NCBI GenBank assembly: GCA_000720535.1
Contig: JOAZ01000014.1
Coordinates: 124,001 to 188,000, forward strand
Reading direction: 5' to 3'
Origin: Streptomyces halstedii
Lineage (GTDB): Bacteria > Actinomycetota > Actinomycetes > Streptomycetales > Streptomycetaceae
Length of the DNA stretch: 64,000 bases
Shown: piece after piece, positions 27,396 through 35,998 of the stretch
Numbering within the stretch: position 1 is the first letter of the stretch
Layout: each line of letters begins with the position of its first letter
Notes under the pieces: model-generated
Told to the model about the DNA's origin: nothing
The model's database searches: none
Seen by the model: only the letters and a program-made list of their open reading frames with translations
Translations under genes and position numbers: made by a program

Positions 27396-29092
27396 TGCCC
27401 GGCGACAGCACGGCCCGCGGGCGCCGGTTGCGCGACCGGGTGCCCGTACGGCTGCGGCACCACTGGAAGCCGGCCGGCGCGCTGTGCGCGGGGCTCGCGG
27501 TGATGGTGTACGCGTTCGGCGACGCCCGTGTCTCCCCGTACGTCACCTCGGCCTCCCGGGTGGAGGCCGACACCGTCACGGAGGATGTCGCGGGCACGGT
27601 CGGCCTGTACGACACGTCGGTACGGCACTCGATCCAACTGGAGTACGACCAGACGGACTTCGACAAGATGATGAAGGAGTTCAAGGACGACGGGACCAAG
27701 GAGTCGATCCAGGCCGACCTCACCGTCGACGGTGTCTTCCTCCAGGACGTCGGCATCCGGCTGAAGGGCAACTCCACCCTGATGTCCCTGCGGGGCACGG
27801 GCGGGATGCCGGGGGGCGGAGGCCGCGGCCCCGGAGAGGCCGGGGAAACCGGGCAGGGCGGCCCGCGGATGCCCCAGGGCGCGGGCGGCCCTCCGGACGG
27901 CGGCCAGGGTGCGGACGCGGGCGGCACGGGCGGTACAGCGGGCACGGGCGGTGCGGGCGCCGGTCAGGGCCCCGGCGGGGCGGCGGGCGGCGGCCGGGGC
28001 GGCGGCATGACCCAGTACGACCTGTCCGCCGACAAGCCCGAGGAGCTGCCCTGGCTCATCAAGATCGACGAGTACGTCGAGGGCCGGGCCTACCAGGGCG
28101 AGCGGGAGATCTCGCTCCGTCCGGGCAGCAACGCCGAGGTGCCGTTCAACGAGGCGCTGGCGCTGTCGCTGATGAAGGAGAGCGGCGAGCCCGCCGAGCG
28201 GTACGGCTTCTCGACCCTGAAGGTCAACGACCGGCCGGCCGCCGCCCGGCTGATGGTCGAGAACCCCGACACCGAGTACGCCGAGGCCGTCGAGGGCGAG
28301 TCGGTGGTGTACAAGGCGAGGGCCGGCGGCAGCTTCGCCTACCAGGGGGACGACCCCTCCGACTACGAGGCCTCCTTCCGCCAGTTGAACAAGGTCGGCA
28401 GCCAGGACCTCGAACCGGTGATGAAGCTGATCAAGTGGGTGAAGGAGGCGTCGGACGAGGAGTTCGCCGAAGACCTCGGCAAGCACCTCGACGTGGAGTC
28501 GTTCGCCACCTACGTCGCCGCCCAGAACCTGCTGATGAACTTCGACGACATGGCGGGGCCGGGCAAGAACTACCTGCTCGGGTACGACCTGGACACGAAG
28601 AAGTTCTCGGTTCTGGGGTGGGACTACAACCTCACCTTCAGCGGGGACGCGACCGCCGGTCCCGACGACGAGATGAGCATGGGCGGCGGCCCGGGTGGCG
28701 GCCGGCCCGGAGAGATGCCCGAGGGCATACCGGAAGGCGTCCCCGAGGGCGTGCCGGAGGGCATGCCGGAAGGCTTCCCGGAGGGCATGCCCGGCGGGGC
28801 GGACGGCGGCGAAGGCCGGGGCGGTGGTCCCGGCGGGATGTCGGGGCACGCGCTCAAGGACCGGTTCCTGGAGCTCGACGCCTTCGACGAGGTGTACAAG
28901 ACGGCCTACCGGGACCTGTACGAGGCGTTCTACGCCTCCGGCAAGGCGACCGAGGCCCTGAAGGACATCTCGGAGCAGGCCGTCCGCACCGGAATCCCGT
29001 CCCAGGACGTCTCCACGGCGGTGGACGCCCTGCGCACCACGGTGACCGAGCGCACCACGGCGCTCGCGAAGGACGAGGAGGTCACCGGCTGA
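27392..29092 (+). CDS. CotH-kinase family protein, membrane-anchored
   Basis: 566 residues; GTG 27392 overlaps the previous stop by 4 bp (ATG 27395 is the alternative). One N-terminal membrane helix (about 25-45) puts the rest outside. CotH motifs: GIRLKGNS (about 125-132), AAQNLLMNFDDMAGPGKNYLL and LGWDYNLTF. CotH proteins are atypical kinases that phosphorylate proteins on the cell or spore surface. Two low-complexity inserts interrupt the domain: a Gly-rich stretch (27796-28012) and a run of six PEG tetrapeptide repeats (28714-28797). With VTC and DUF4956 this suggests phosphate transfer outside the membrane. Confidence 0.88.
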   Translation: MMPGDSTARGRRLRDRVPVRLRHHWKPAGALCAGLAVMVYAFGDARVSPYVTSASRVEADTVTEDVAGTVGLYDTSVRHSIQLEYDQTDFDKMMKEFKDDGTKESIQADLTVDGVFLQDVGIRLKGNSTLMSLRGTGGMPGGGGRGPGEAGETGQGGPRMPQGAGGPPDGGQGADAGGTGGTAGTGGAGAGQGPGGAAGGGRGGGMTQYDLSADKPEELPWLIKIDEYVEGRAYQGEREISLRPGSNAEVPFNEALALSLMKESGEPAERYGFSTLKVNDRPAAARLMVENPDTEYAEAVEGESVVYKARAGGSFAYQGDDPSDYEASFRQLNKVGSQDLEPVMKLIKWVKEASDEEFAEDLGKHLDVESFATYVAAQNLLMNFDDMAGPGKNYLLGYDLDTKKFSVLGWDYNLTFSGDATAGPDDEMSMGGGPGGGRPGEMPEGIPEGVPEGVPEGMPEGFPEGMPGGADGGEGRGGGPGGMSGHALKDRFLELDAFDEVYKTAYRDLYEAFYASGKATEALKDISEQAVRTGIPSQDVSTAVDALRTTVTERTTALAKDEEVTG

Positions 29093-29100
29093 CCGGCGGT

Positions 29101-29135
29101 GTCCCGGGACGGGTGCCCCCCGCCCGTCCCGGGAC
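29101..29135 (+). terminator. Perfect hairpin after the CotH gene
   Basis: GTCCCGGGACGGG (29101-29113) pairs perfectly with 29123-29135 across a 9-base loop, 8 bp after the CotH stop. It separates the VTC operon from the two-component genes. Confidence 0.75.
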
Positions 29136-29276
29136 GCCGTCACCCACCGGGCGCCCGCCCCGGCACCGTCCGCCGCCCGTTCCTGTGCGTCCGCACATGT
29201 TCGGTCGCTAGCATCGCCGCGCGCCGCCTGACCCGGCGGCGCGTTCCCCGCGTAGCCCCCGAGGTGACCCCGTCCG

Positions 29277-29996
29277 ATGGCCGCCCAGTCCGCCCGGCAC
29301 ACCGTCCTGGTCGTCGAGGACGACCCGAGCATCCGCACCCTGCTCACCTCGGCGCTGCACGCGGCCGGATACCGCGTCGCGTCGGCGGCGAACGGCCAAG
29401 AGGCCATGTTCGAGACGGGCCGCTGCCGACCGGCCCTGATCGTGCTGGACGTGATGCTCCCGGACACCGACGGCTTCGCCGTGACACGCGAGCTGCGGGC
29501 CCAGGGCGACTACACCCCGGTGCTGTTCCTGACCGCCCGCACGGAGGTCGAGGACCGCGTCATCGGGCTCAGTTCCGGGGGCGACGACTACGTCACCAAG
29601 CCGTTCCACATCCAGGAGATCCTGCTCCGTGTCCGCGCCATCCTGCGGCGCACCGGGGGTTCGCCCTCCGTACCGGCCGAGCGGCCCCCGCTGCGGTACG
29701 CGGACCTCGCCGTCGACCGGGACCGGCACACCGTGCGCCGTGCCGGGGACCTGGTACAGCTGTCCCCCACCGAATTCCGGCTGCTGGTGTGCCTGGTGTG
29801 CCACCCGGAGAAGGTGCTGGAGAAGCGGGAGATCCTCCAGGAGGTGTGGCAGTACGGCTTCGCCGGGGACACCCGCATCGTCGACACGTACATCAAGAAC
29901 CTGCGCCGCAAGATCGACCACGCCGGTCCGCAGCTGATCCACACCGTGCGCGGTGTCGGCTACTGCCTGCGGCTGCCGCGCGAGGGCCCGGCGTGA
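29277..29996 (+). CDS. OmpR-family response regulator
   Basis: 239 residues from ATG 29277, behind GAGGTGA. The receiver domain (about 8-125) has the acidic pair EDD, phospho-acceptor Asp58 in VLDVMLPDTDG, the conserved Thr in FLTA and Lys in VTKPF. The winged-helix DNA-binding domain (about 140-235) has VDTYIKNLRRKID and RGVGYCLR. It overlaps the histidine kinase start by 4 bp, so they form one two-component system. Its proximity to the VTC-CotH operon and PhoX makes phosphate or envelope stress a plausible signal. Confidence 0.95.
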   Translation: MAAQSARHTVLVVEDDPSIRTLLTSALHAAGYRVASAANGQEAMFETGRCRPALIVLDVMLPDTDGFAVTRELRAQGDYTPVLFLTARTEVEDRVIGLSSGGDDYVTKPFHIQEILLRVRAILRRTGGSPSVPAERPPLRYADLAVDRDRHTVRRAGDLVQLSPTEFRLLVCLVCHPEKVLEKREILQEVWQYGFAGDTRIVDTYIKNLRRKIDHAGPQLIHTVRGVGYCLRLPREGPA

Positions 29997-31552
29997 GACT
30001 CCGGCGCCCGCCGTGGCTGCGCTGTCCGCGCCCGCCGTCGCTCCGCACCCGGCTGGTGCTGATCTCCACCGTGCTGGCCACGGTCGCCGTGCTGGCCTCC
30101 CAGGCGGCCGGTCTGACGGTCATGCGCGCCTGGCTCACCGGTCAGGTCGACGACCGTCTGACCCACTTCCGGCCGCCTCCCCCGGCCTACGGCGAGCTGG
30201 GCCGGGACGCGGCGGGCGGGGCGGGTCCGCCTCCTCGTGACGACGTCCTGCCGTCCGACTACCGGGTCTTCTTCTACGACCGGGACGGATCGCTCCTGCC
30301 CCACTCGCTGGGCAGCGGTGACAGCACCCCACGGCTTCCCACGGCCGAGCTGCGCCTGGAGGACGGACGGCCCGCCACCGTGCCCGCCGAGCACGGTGGG
30401 ACGAGCTGGCGGGTGGTCGCCGAGTCCGCCCCCTCGGGAGAGCGCCTGGTCGTGGCGCTGCCCCTGGACACCGTCGAGGGGGCCACGTCCAAGCTGCTGT
30501 GGTTCAGCCTCGCCATCGGGGCCGTCACGGCCGCCGGTGTGATGCTGCTCGGAGGCGTGGCGGTACGCCTGGGGCTGCGCCCCCTGGACCGGATGGAACG
30601 CACCGCCCGGCGTATCACCGGCGGGGAACTGGCCCTGAGCGTCACCGACACCGATCCCGGGACGGAGGTCGGGCGCCTCGGTATCGCCTTCAACACGATG
30701 CTCGACCAGGTACGGGCCGCCCTGCGCCGCAAGGACGCCTCGGAGCGACGGCTGCGCCGCTTCATGGCGGACGCCGGTCACGAACTGCGTACCCCCCTCA
30801 CCTCCATCCAGGGGTTCGCCGAACTGCTCCTCCAGCAGCCCCGTACCCCGGCGGCGGACCGGCGTGAGGCCCATGAGCTGATCGCCCGGAACGCCGACCG
30901 GATGAGCCGGCTCGTCGACGACCTCTTCCTGCTGGCCAAGCTCGGGTACGCGCCCGTCGCCCACCGGGACACCGTCGATCTGCTCTCGCTGGCCGCGGAC
31001 GGCGTCAGCGCGGCCGTCGTCGCGCACCCCTGGCGGGACGTACGGCTGGCCCCCCTGCCGGGCGGCGGCCGGGACCGCTCCCGCGACGAGCTGGACGTGA
31101 TCGAGACGCTCGGTGACCCCCATCAGCTGTCCCAGGTGATCGCCAACCTGCTGTCCAACGCCTGTGTCCACACGCCTCCCGGGACACGCGTCGAGGTCCG
31201 GGTCGGCACCGTGCGTACGGGTCCGCGCACCGGCGGCACCGACCGTCCGGGCCGCAGCGGCCCGACCCCGCCGCTGCCCGAGGGCGTCCAGGCGTGCGTC
31301 GTGGAGATCGCCGACGACGGCCCCGGGCTGGCGGAGGAGGCCGCCCGGCAGGTCTTCGATCGCTTCTACCGCGCTCCCGCCGGGGGCGCGGACGGCCAGG
31401 ACCCCGGTTCCGGGCTCGGCCTGTCCATCGCCGCCACCATCGCCGAGGCGCACCACGGGCGGCTGGAGCTGGACACCCGGCCCGGTGCCGGGTGCGTCTT
31501 CCGTCTGCTGCTCCCCCGCAACGCCGGTCCGGAACCGGGCGCCCAGGGATGA
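29993..31552 (+). CDS. Membrane sensor histidine kinase
   Basis: 519 residues from GTG 29993 (GTGA overlap). Two membrane helices (about 18-40 and 166-190) flank an extracytoplasmic sensor of about 125 residues rich in Pro and charged residues. HAMP follows, then the H box AGHELRTPLTSIQGF with His263, the N box VIANLLSNACVHTPPGT, and G boxes ADDGPGL and GSGLGLSI. An insertion of about 25 Gly/Thr/Pro residues lies between the N and G1 boxes. The last codons fall within a 33-bp tandem repeat that continues past the stop. Confidence 0.95.
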   Translation: MRLRRPPWLRCPRPPSLRTRLVLISTVLATVAVLASQAAGLTVMRAWLTGQVDDRLTHFRPPPPAYGELGRDAAGGAGPPPRDDVLPSDYRVFFYDRDGSLLPHSLGSGDSTPRLPTAELRLEDGRPATVPAEHGGTSWRVVAESAPSGERLVVALPLDTVEGATSKLLWFSLAIGAVTAAGVMLLGGVAVRLGLRPLDRMERTARRITGGELALSVTDTDPGTEVGRLGIAFNTMLDQVRAALRRKDASERRLRRFMADAGHELRTPLTSIQGFAELLLQQPRTPAADRREAHELIARNADRMSRLVDDLFLLAKLGYAPVAHRDTVDLLSLAADGVSAAVVAHPWRDVRLAPLPGGGRDRSRDELDVIETLGDPHQLSQVIANLLSNACVHTPPGTRVEVRVGTVRTGPRTGGTDRPGRSGPTPPLPEGVQACVVEIADDGPGLAEEAARQVFDRFYRAPAGGADGQDPGSGLGLSIAATIAEAHHGRLELDTRPGAGCVFRLLLPRNAGPEPGAQG

Positions 31553-31638
31553 CGACGTTCGCCGGGACGGTGCGCCCAGGGGTGACCACGTTCGCCGGGA
31601 CCGTGCGCCCAAGGAGTGACCACGTTCGCCGGGACGGC
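31539..31638. repeat. Three tandem 33-34 bp repeats across the kinase stop codon
   Basis: Units at 31539-31571, 31572-31604 and 31605-31638 share GCGCCCA, TGAC and the core ACGTTCGCCGGGAC with only a few changes; the third unit has one extra base. Unit 1 contains the kinase stop codon. The core is repeated without spacers of a different sequence, so this is not a CRISPR array. It may be a slippage product or a protein/RNA-binding element before phoX. Confidence 0.75.
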
Positions 31639-31709
31639 CGACCGGGCAGGCCTGTTCCCCACGACGTCATGTCACCGTCCCACCCCCACAGGCACCAGGA
31701 GCCGCCCTC

Positions 31710-33098
31710 ATGTCATCCGCACCCCTCAGGCCGTCCGCGCCCCGACGGCTCGCGACCCGCCGCCAGGTCCTCGCCGGGAGCGCCGCCGCCTCGATCGCCT
31801 TCACCGGGGCCTTCACCGAACTCTTCGCGGGGACCTCGGCCGCCCGGGGGCACAGCGGCTACGGTCCGCTGGTGCCCGACCCGGACGGCCTGCTCGATCT
31901 GCCGAAGGGCTTCCGCTACCGGGTCCTCTCCCGGGAGGGCGACCCGTTGCGCTCCGGCGAGGGCCTGGTGCCCGGCAACCACGACGGCATGGCCGCCTTC
32001 GCCGGGCCTCGTGGCCGTGTCCGTCTGGTGCGCAACCACGAGAACCGGGACTACGCCGCGATCGGGGTGCCCACGGTCGAGGGCCTGACCTACGACCCGG
32101 CGGGCAAGGGCGGTTGTACGGTCCTGGAGCTCGACGGCCGCGGCGAAATCCTGGGTGAGCGCGTCGCGATCGCGGGTACGGCGGTCAACTGCGCGGGCGG
32201 CCGCACCCCGTGGAACACCTGGCTGACCTGCGAGGAGACCGAGGACCGGGCCGGGACCAACGGATACACCAAGGACCACGGCTTCGTCTTCGAGGTGGAC
32301 GGCGCCGACCCGCGTCGCACCGGTGCCGTCCCGCTGACCGCGATGGGCCGCTTCCAGCACGAGGCGATCGCGGTCGACCCCGGCAACGGCGTCGTCTACG
32401 AGACCGAGGACGCGTTCGAGCGGCCGTTCGGCCTCTTCTACCGCTTCCTCCCGGAGAGGCCCCTCGGCGGGACGGGCTCGCTGCGGGCGGGCGGCGCGCT
32501 GGAGGCCATGCGGGTGCCCGGGGTGCCGGACCTCTCCGTGGTCCAGGAGACCGGCGCGCGCTTCGACCGGGTCGAGTGGGTGCCCGTACCCGATCCGCGG
32601 GCCACCGGCACCCCGATCCGGTTCCAGGACTTCGGCCCGAAGGGGATCACGCACGCCCAGAAGCTGGAGGGATGCTACTGGGGCGGCTCGTCGGTCTACT
32701 TCGTCTCCAGCTTCGCGCACAGCGCCGAGGGGTCGGCGGCGGACCACTTCGGTCAGGTGTGGCGGTACGAGCCCGCCCGGCGGCGGCTGACCCTGGTCGT
32801 CGTCTTCGGGCCGGACACGGACGTCGAGCTGCCGGGCGAGTCCCCGGACAACATCTGCCTGGCCGCGGACGGCGGGCTGATGGTCTGCGAGGACGGCGGC
32901 GGCGCGCAGCACGTGTTCGGGGTGACACGGCGGGGCGAGGTCTATCCGATGGCCCGGGGGCGGCAGAACATCGGGACGGCCGAGGAGCCCGAGTGGGGTG
33001 AGTTCGCCGGGGTCACCTTCTCGCCGGACGGCGGGACGATGTTCGTGAACTGCTACACCCCGGGGACGACGTTCGCGGTGACGGGCCCCTGGCGCTGA
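31710..33098 (+). CDS. PhoX-family (DUF839) phosphatase, Tat-exported
   Basis: 462 residues from ATG 31710, behind GGAG. The N-terminal Tat signal has the twin arginine in ATRRQVLAGSAAASIAF and an Ala-rich cleavage region near 45. The rest is a six-bladed propeller of the PhoX/DUF839 type with NHEN near residue 110, TCEET, GRFQHEAIAVDP, FSPDGGTMFVN and many acidic residues that bind Ca and Fe in characterised PhoX enzymes. It probably hydrolyses phosphate esters outside the cell. It follows the two-component system on the same strand after the tandem repeats. Confidence 0.92.
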   Translation: MSSAPLRPSAPRRLATRRQVLAGSAAASIAFTGAFTELFAGTSAARGHSGYGPLVPDPDGLLDLPKGFRYRVLSREGDPLRSGEGLVPGNHDGMAAFAGPRGRVRLVRNHENRDYAAIGVPTVEGLTYDPAGKGGCTVLELDGRGEILGERVAIAGTAVNCAGGRTPWNTWLTCEETEDRAGTNGYTKDHGFVFEVDGADPRRTGAVPLTAMGRFQHEAIAVDPGNGVVYETEDAFERPFGLFYRFLPERPLGGTGSLRAGGALEAMRVPGVPDLSVVQETGARFDRVEWVPVPDPRATGTPIRFQDFGPKGITHAQKLEGCYWGGSSVYFVSSFAHSAEGSAADHFGQVWRYEPARRRLTLVVVFGPDTDVELPGESPDNICLAADGGLMVCEDGGGAQHVFGVTRRGEVYPMARGRQNIGTAEEPEWGEFAGVTFSPDGGTMFVNCYTPGTTFAVTGPWR

Positions 33099-33184
33099 GC
33101 CGCCCGGGCGATCCGTCCGGGGCCCGGCCGCCGCCTCCGGAGCGCCGCGTACTCCACCGACGGGCCGTCAGCTAACGTCCCCCA

Positions 33185-34117
33185 GTGATCAAATCGGTTC
33201 GTACGATGACAGCACTGGCAATCCTGGGCGGGGTGGCGCTCACGGGCTGCGGCGGCCCGGAGACCCCCCGCGCCGAGACCCTCGCACCCCCGGGAAGCCC
33301 GAGCCCCGCCGGCCCGTCCCCGGGGAGAGCGAGCCCCGCGAGTCCGTCCGCGGGGAGCCCCAGCCCGGCGGCGTCCGCCCCGGACCGGGCGGAGAAGCCG
33401 CCCACCCTGGCCCCCGGACCCGCCGGCCTGACCCCGGTGTTCGAACGCCGGGCACCGGCCCCGTCCCCGTCCCCGGGACGGAACGACAAGGTCGTGGCGC
33501 TCACCTTCGACGCCGACATGACGGCGGACCAGGGGCCGCGCGCCGAGGCCGGAGAACACTTCGACAACCCCGGACTGATCTCCCTGCTCCGCCGGTCGAA
33601 GGTCCCCGCGACCGTCTTCATGACCGGCCGGTGGGCCGAGGAATACCCGTCCCAGGCCCGCTCGATCGGCACCGACCCCCTCTTCGAGATCGCCAACCAC
33701 TCGTACAGCCACTACGCCTTCTCCACCCCCTGCTACGGGCTGCCGACCGTCGAGGAGGGCGAGATGCGCGGCGAGGTGGAGCGGGCGTTCGACGCGATCC
33801 GTGCGACGGGGGCGCGCCAGGTGGTGCCGTACTTCCGCTTTCCCGGCGGCTGCTACGACGACGCGTCACGCAAGGCGCTGGCCCCGACGGGGGTGACGGC
33901 GGTGCAGTGGGACGTCGTCAGCGGCGACGCCTTCGCCACCGACGCGGACGCGGTGGCCCAACAGGTGCTGGACGGCGTGGAGCCCGGCTCGCTGGTGGTC
34001 ATGCACTGCACCCGCAGCGCGGCTCCGGTCACCGAGGAGGCGGTACGCCAGGTGGTCCCGGCGCTGCGCGAGCGCGGGTACCGCTTCGTGAAGGTCTCCG
34101 AGCTGATGCGGGGCTGA
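33185..34117 (+). CDS. Lipoprotein polysaccharide deacetylase (NodB domain)
   Basis: 310 residues from GTG 33185. The lipobox LTGC (Cys about 22) is followed by a Pro/Ser/Ala-rich linker with PSPAGP-like repeats (25-90) and a NodB domain (about 95-300). The metal and catalytic motifs are TFDAD, the H-x3-H pair in NHSYSH, RFPGGCYD and VMHCT. Such carbohydrate esterase 4 enzymes remove acetyl groups from peptidoglycan or other surface glycans. No ribosome site is visible; TAACGT ends 6 bp before the start, so a leaderless message is possible. Confidence 0.9.
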   Translation: MIKSVRTMTALAILGGVALTGCGGPETPRAETLAPPGSPSPAGPSPGRASPASPSAGSPSPAASAPDRAEKPPTLAPGPAGLTPVFERRAPAPSPSPGRNDKVVALTFDADMTADQGPRAEAGEHFDNPGLISLLRRSKVPATVFMTGRWAEEYPSQARSIGTDPLFEIANHSYSHYAFSTPCYGLPTVEEGEMRGEVERAFDAIRATGARQVVPYFRFPGGCYDDASRKALAPTGVTAVQWDVVSGDAFATDADAVAQQVLDGVEPGSLVVMHCTRSAAPVTEEAVRQVVPALRERGYRFVKVSELMRG

Positions 34118-34157
34118 TCCGCCGGCCGCGCCGCACGAGGGCGTCTCGCTCTCTCCC

Positions 34158-34337
34158 TCAGCCGGAGCAGGCCGTGCGGGCCGCCTCCTGCCAGGCGCAG
34201 ACCGGGCAGAGGGTGGCACCCTTCACCGACTCCGGGTACTCGGTCGGCTTCCCGCACAGCACGCACGCGGCGTACGGCCCGCCGGTGTCCTCGGGCACGG
34301 GCGCCGGGGCGAGCGTCCCGGGGCAGGCGTCGTCCAT
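34158..34337 (-). CDS. Very small zinc-ribbon-like protein
   Basis: 59 residues from ATG 34337; the frame is open further but the conserved part begins at MDDACPGT. Two CxxC pairs (CVLC and CPVC) 19 residues apart make a compact four-cysteine zinc site, with further cysteines near each end. TACGCT ends 7 bp before the ATG, suggesting a leaderless message, since no ribosome site is present. Function unknown; size and layout fit a small regulatory or RNA-associated zinc protein. Confidence 0.65.
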   Translation of the reverse strand: MDDACPGTLAPAPVPEDTGGPYAACVLCGKPTEYPESVKGATLCPVCAWQEAARTACSG

Positions 34338-34419
34338 GGGCACGAGCGTACTCACTCCCGCGACGAGGCGAGCCGGGCGGTCAGGGAGGTAAGAGCCGTC
34401 AGGGGCGGTCACCGCGGGA

Positions 34420-35097
34420 TCAATTCGCCGAAGCCTTCTCCTGCTTGAGCTCGCTGGGCCGTACGATCACGAAGCCCTCGCCCTGGAGCATGAGCTGGAC
34501 GGCCTCGCCGGAGCCGCCACGCACCATCGAACCGAAACTCTGGGAGCGGTGCAGCGAGGTGGAGAGCTGGGCGCTCCAGCCGACGACCGCGTCCGTGTCG
34601 ACGTACACCGGCTGCTGCGGGGTGACGGGGATGACGATGGGGTGGCCGTCGCATATCAGGCCGAGCTTGCCGGCGCCGGTGAAGACGCTGTTGAAGAGGC
34701 CGCCGCCGGCCATCCCGGCGCCCTTGACCGTCTTGATCTCGTAGGCGAGGCCGGGGTCGAAGCACAGCACGTTGCGGCCGTTGATCGTCAGGACGTCACC
34801 CTGCTCCATCTCCACGATGAAGCAGTTCGCCGCCTCGTGGGCGAACCAGGCCTCGCCCTGGCCGCGTACGGCCATGAGCGGCAGCCCCTCGCCGGTGAAG
34901 GCGCGCTTGAGCATGCCGCCGACGCCCTGGCCCTTGCGTTCGAACTGGAGGTTGCCCCGGAAGGCGATCATCGCTCCCTGGCGGGCGTGCATCTCACCGT
35001 TGACGGCGTACTTGATGGATTTGGCGTTCTGCAACGTCATACCCGGGGCGGTGGCCTGCTGGGCCATGTGCTCGCTGGAAAAGAGGTCGCTCTTCAT
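34420..35097 (-). CDS. AIM24 family protein
   Basis: 225 residues from ATG 35097, with GAGG nine bases upstream. The sequence shows the beta-rich AIM24 repeat pattern: GEMHARQGAMIAFRGNLQFE, a KRAFTGEG loop, GDVLTINGRNVLCFDPGLAYEIK, GLFNSVFTGAGKLGL and VYVDTDAVVGWSA. Bacterial members are cytoplasmic or membrane-associated proteins of unknown biochemical role; the yeast relative acts in mitochondrial inner-membrane organisation. It is 82 bp from the small zinc-ribbon gene on the same strand and divergent from the PTH2 gene. Confidence 0.9.
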   Translation of the reverse strand: MKSDLFSSEHMAQQATAPGMTLQNAKSIKYAVNGEMHARQGAMIAFRGNLQFERKGQGVGGMLKRAFTGEGLPLMAVRGQGEAWFAHEAANCFIVEMEQGDVLTINGRNVLCFDPGLAYEIKTVKGAGMAGGGLFNSVFTGAGKLGLICDGHPIVIPVTPQQPVYVDTDAVVGWSAQLSTSLHRSQSFGSMVRGGSGEAVQLMLQGEGFVIVRPSELKQEKASAN

Positions 35098-35169
35098 GGC
35101 GTGCATCCTCACCCGGAGCACCGGGTTCCGCCAACAGGCGCCGTCCGGGGGCCTGGCAGACTGGAATCC

Positions 35170-35913
35170 GTGAGCAGCGACGACACCCCCGAGACCCTTC
35201 CCGCGACGGCCGCGGCCGACCCGTTCCGTCCGGAGCCGGCCACCCGCGACGAGGCGCCCCAGTACGTGCTACCGCTGGTGGTGCGTCTGGAGAAGACCGA
35301 TCCGCCCGCGCGCACCGACGCGCTGCGGACCGCCGCGCGCGCGGTGCTCACGATGCTGTCGGACGAACGTTCGCTGGGCGACGGGGAGTGGGCGCGGGCG
35401 ATGCGGGACTGGGAGGACGCCCGCATCCGCAAGGTGGTGCGCCGGGCGCGTGGCGCGGAGTGGCGCAAGGCGTGCGCGCTGCCGGGGATCACGGTCACGG
35501 GCGAGCGGGCCGAGGTCCGGGTGTTCCCGCCGGTCCCGCTGGACGGCTGGCCCAAGGAGCTGGCCAAGCTCCAGGTGTCCGGCACGGAGCTGGACGACCC
35601 CGAGCCCCCGCCGGTCCCCGACGGGACGGGGCCGGTGCTGTGGCTCAACCCCGAGCTGGACATGTCGGCGGGCAAGACGATGGCGCAGGCCGGGCACGGC
35701 GCCCAGCTCGCGTGGTGGGAGCTGTCCGGCGCCGAACGCGCGGCGTGGCGCGAGGCCGGGTTCCCGCTCTCCGTCGCCGCCCCGGAGGCCGAGCGCTGGC
35801 GCGAGCTGACCGTGAGCGGACTGCCGGTGGTCCGGGACGCGGGGTTCACCGAGATCGCGCCCGGCTCGTGCACGGTCGTCGCGGACCACCCGGCCCTGCG
35901 CCGCCGCCGCTGA
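35170..35913 (+). CDS. PTH2-type peptidyl-tRNA hydrolase with N-terminal extension
   Basis: 247 residues from GTG 35170. The C-terminal half (about 150-247) has the Pth2 core: LNPELDMSAGKTMAQAGHGAQLAWWEL and SGLPVVRDAGFTEIAPGSCTVVA. Pth2 enzymes release peptides from peptidyl-tRNA. They are usually about 120 residues, so the first 150 residues here (YVLPLVVRLEKTDPPARTDALR, then a basic helical region) are an extension that may bind tRNA. CAGACT ends 7 bp before the GTG and no ribosome site is seen, so leaderless expression is likely. Confidence 0.85.
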   Translation: MSSDDTPETLPATAAADPFRPEPATRDEAPQYVLPLVVRLEKTDPPARTDALRTAARAVLTMLSDERSLGDGEWARAMRDWEDARIRKVVRRARGAEWRKACALPGITVTGERAEVRVFPPVPLDGWPKELAKLQVSGTELDDPEPPPVPDGTGPVLWLNPELDMSAGKTMAQAGHGAQLAWWELSGAERAAWREAGFPLSVAAPEAERWRELTVSGLPVVRDAGFTEIAPGSCTVVADHPALRRRR

Positions 35914-35938
35914 CACCACGGGGGCGGGGGCGTCTGTG

Positions 35939-35962
35939 GGGCGGTCAGGAGAGCGACCGCCC
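35939..35962 (+). terminator. Small hairpin after the PTH2 gene
   Basis: GGGCGGTC (35939-35946) pairs perfectly with GACCGCCC (35955-35962) across an 8-base loop, 25 bp after the stop. Confidence 0.5.
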
Positions 35963-35998
35963 GGAATCCCGGCCTGCGCACCCCGGCCACCCTGCCCG

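Noticed and set aside
31539-31638. Possible CRISPR array
   Set aside because: Units are directly abutting with no variable spacers, and one unit contains a gene's stop codon; no cas genes in the window.
33150-33185. Full promoter for the polysaccharide deacetylase gene
   Set aside because: TAACGT is well placed before the GTG but no acceptable -35 is present, so I mention it only as a possibility in the gene entry.
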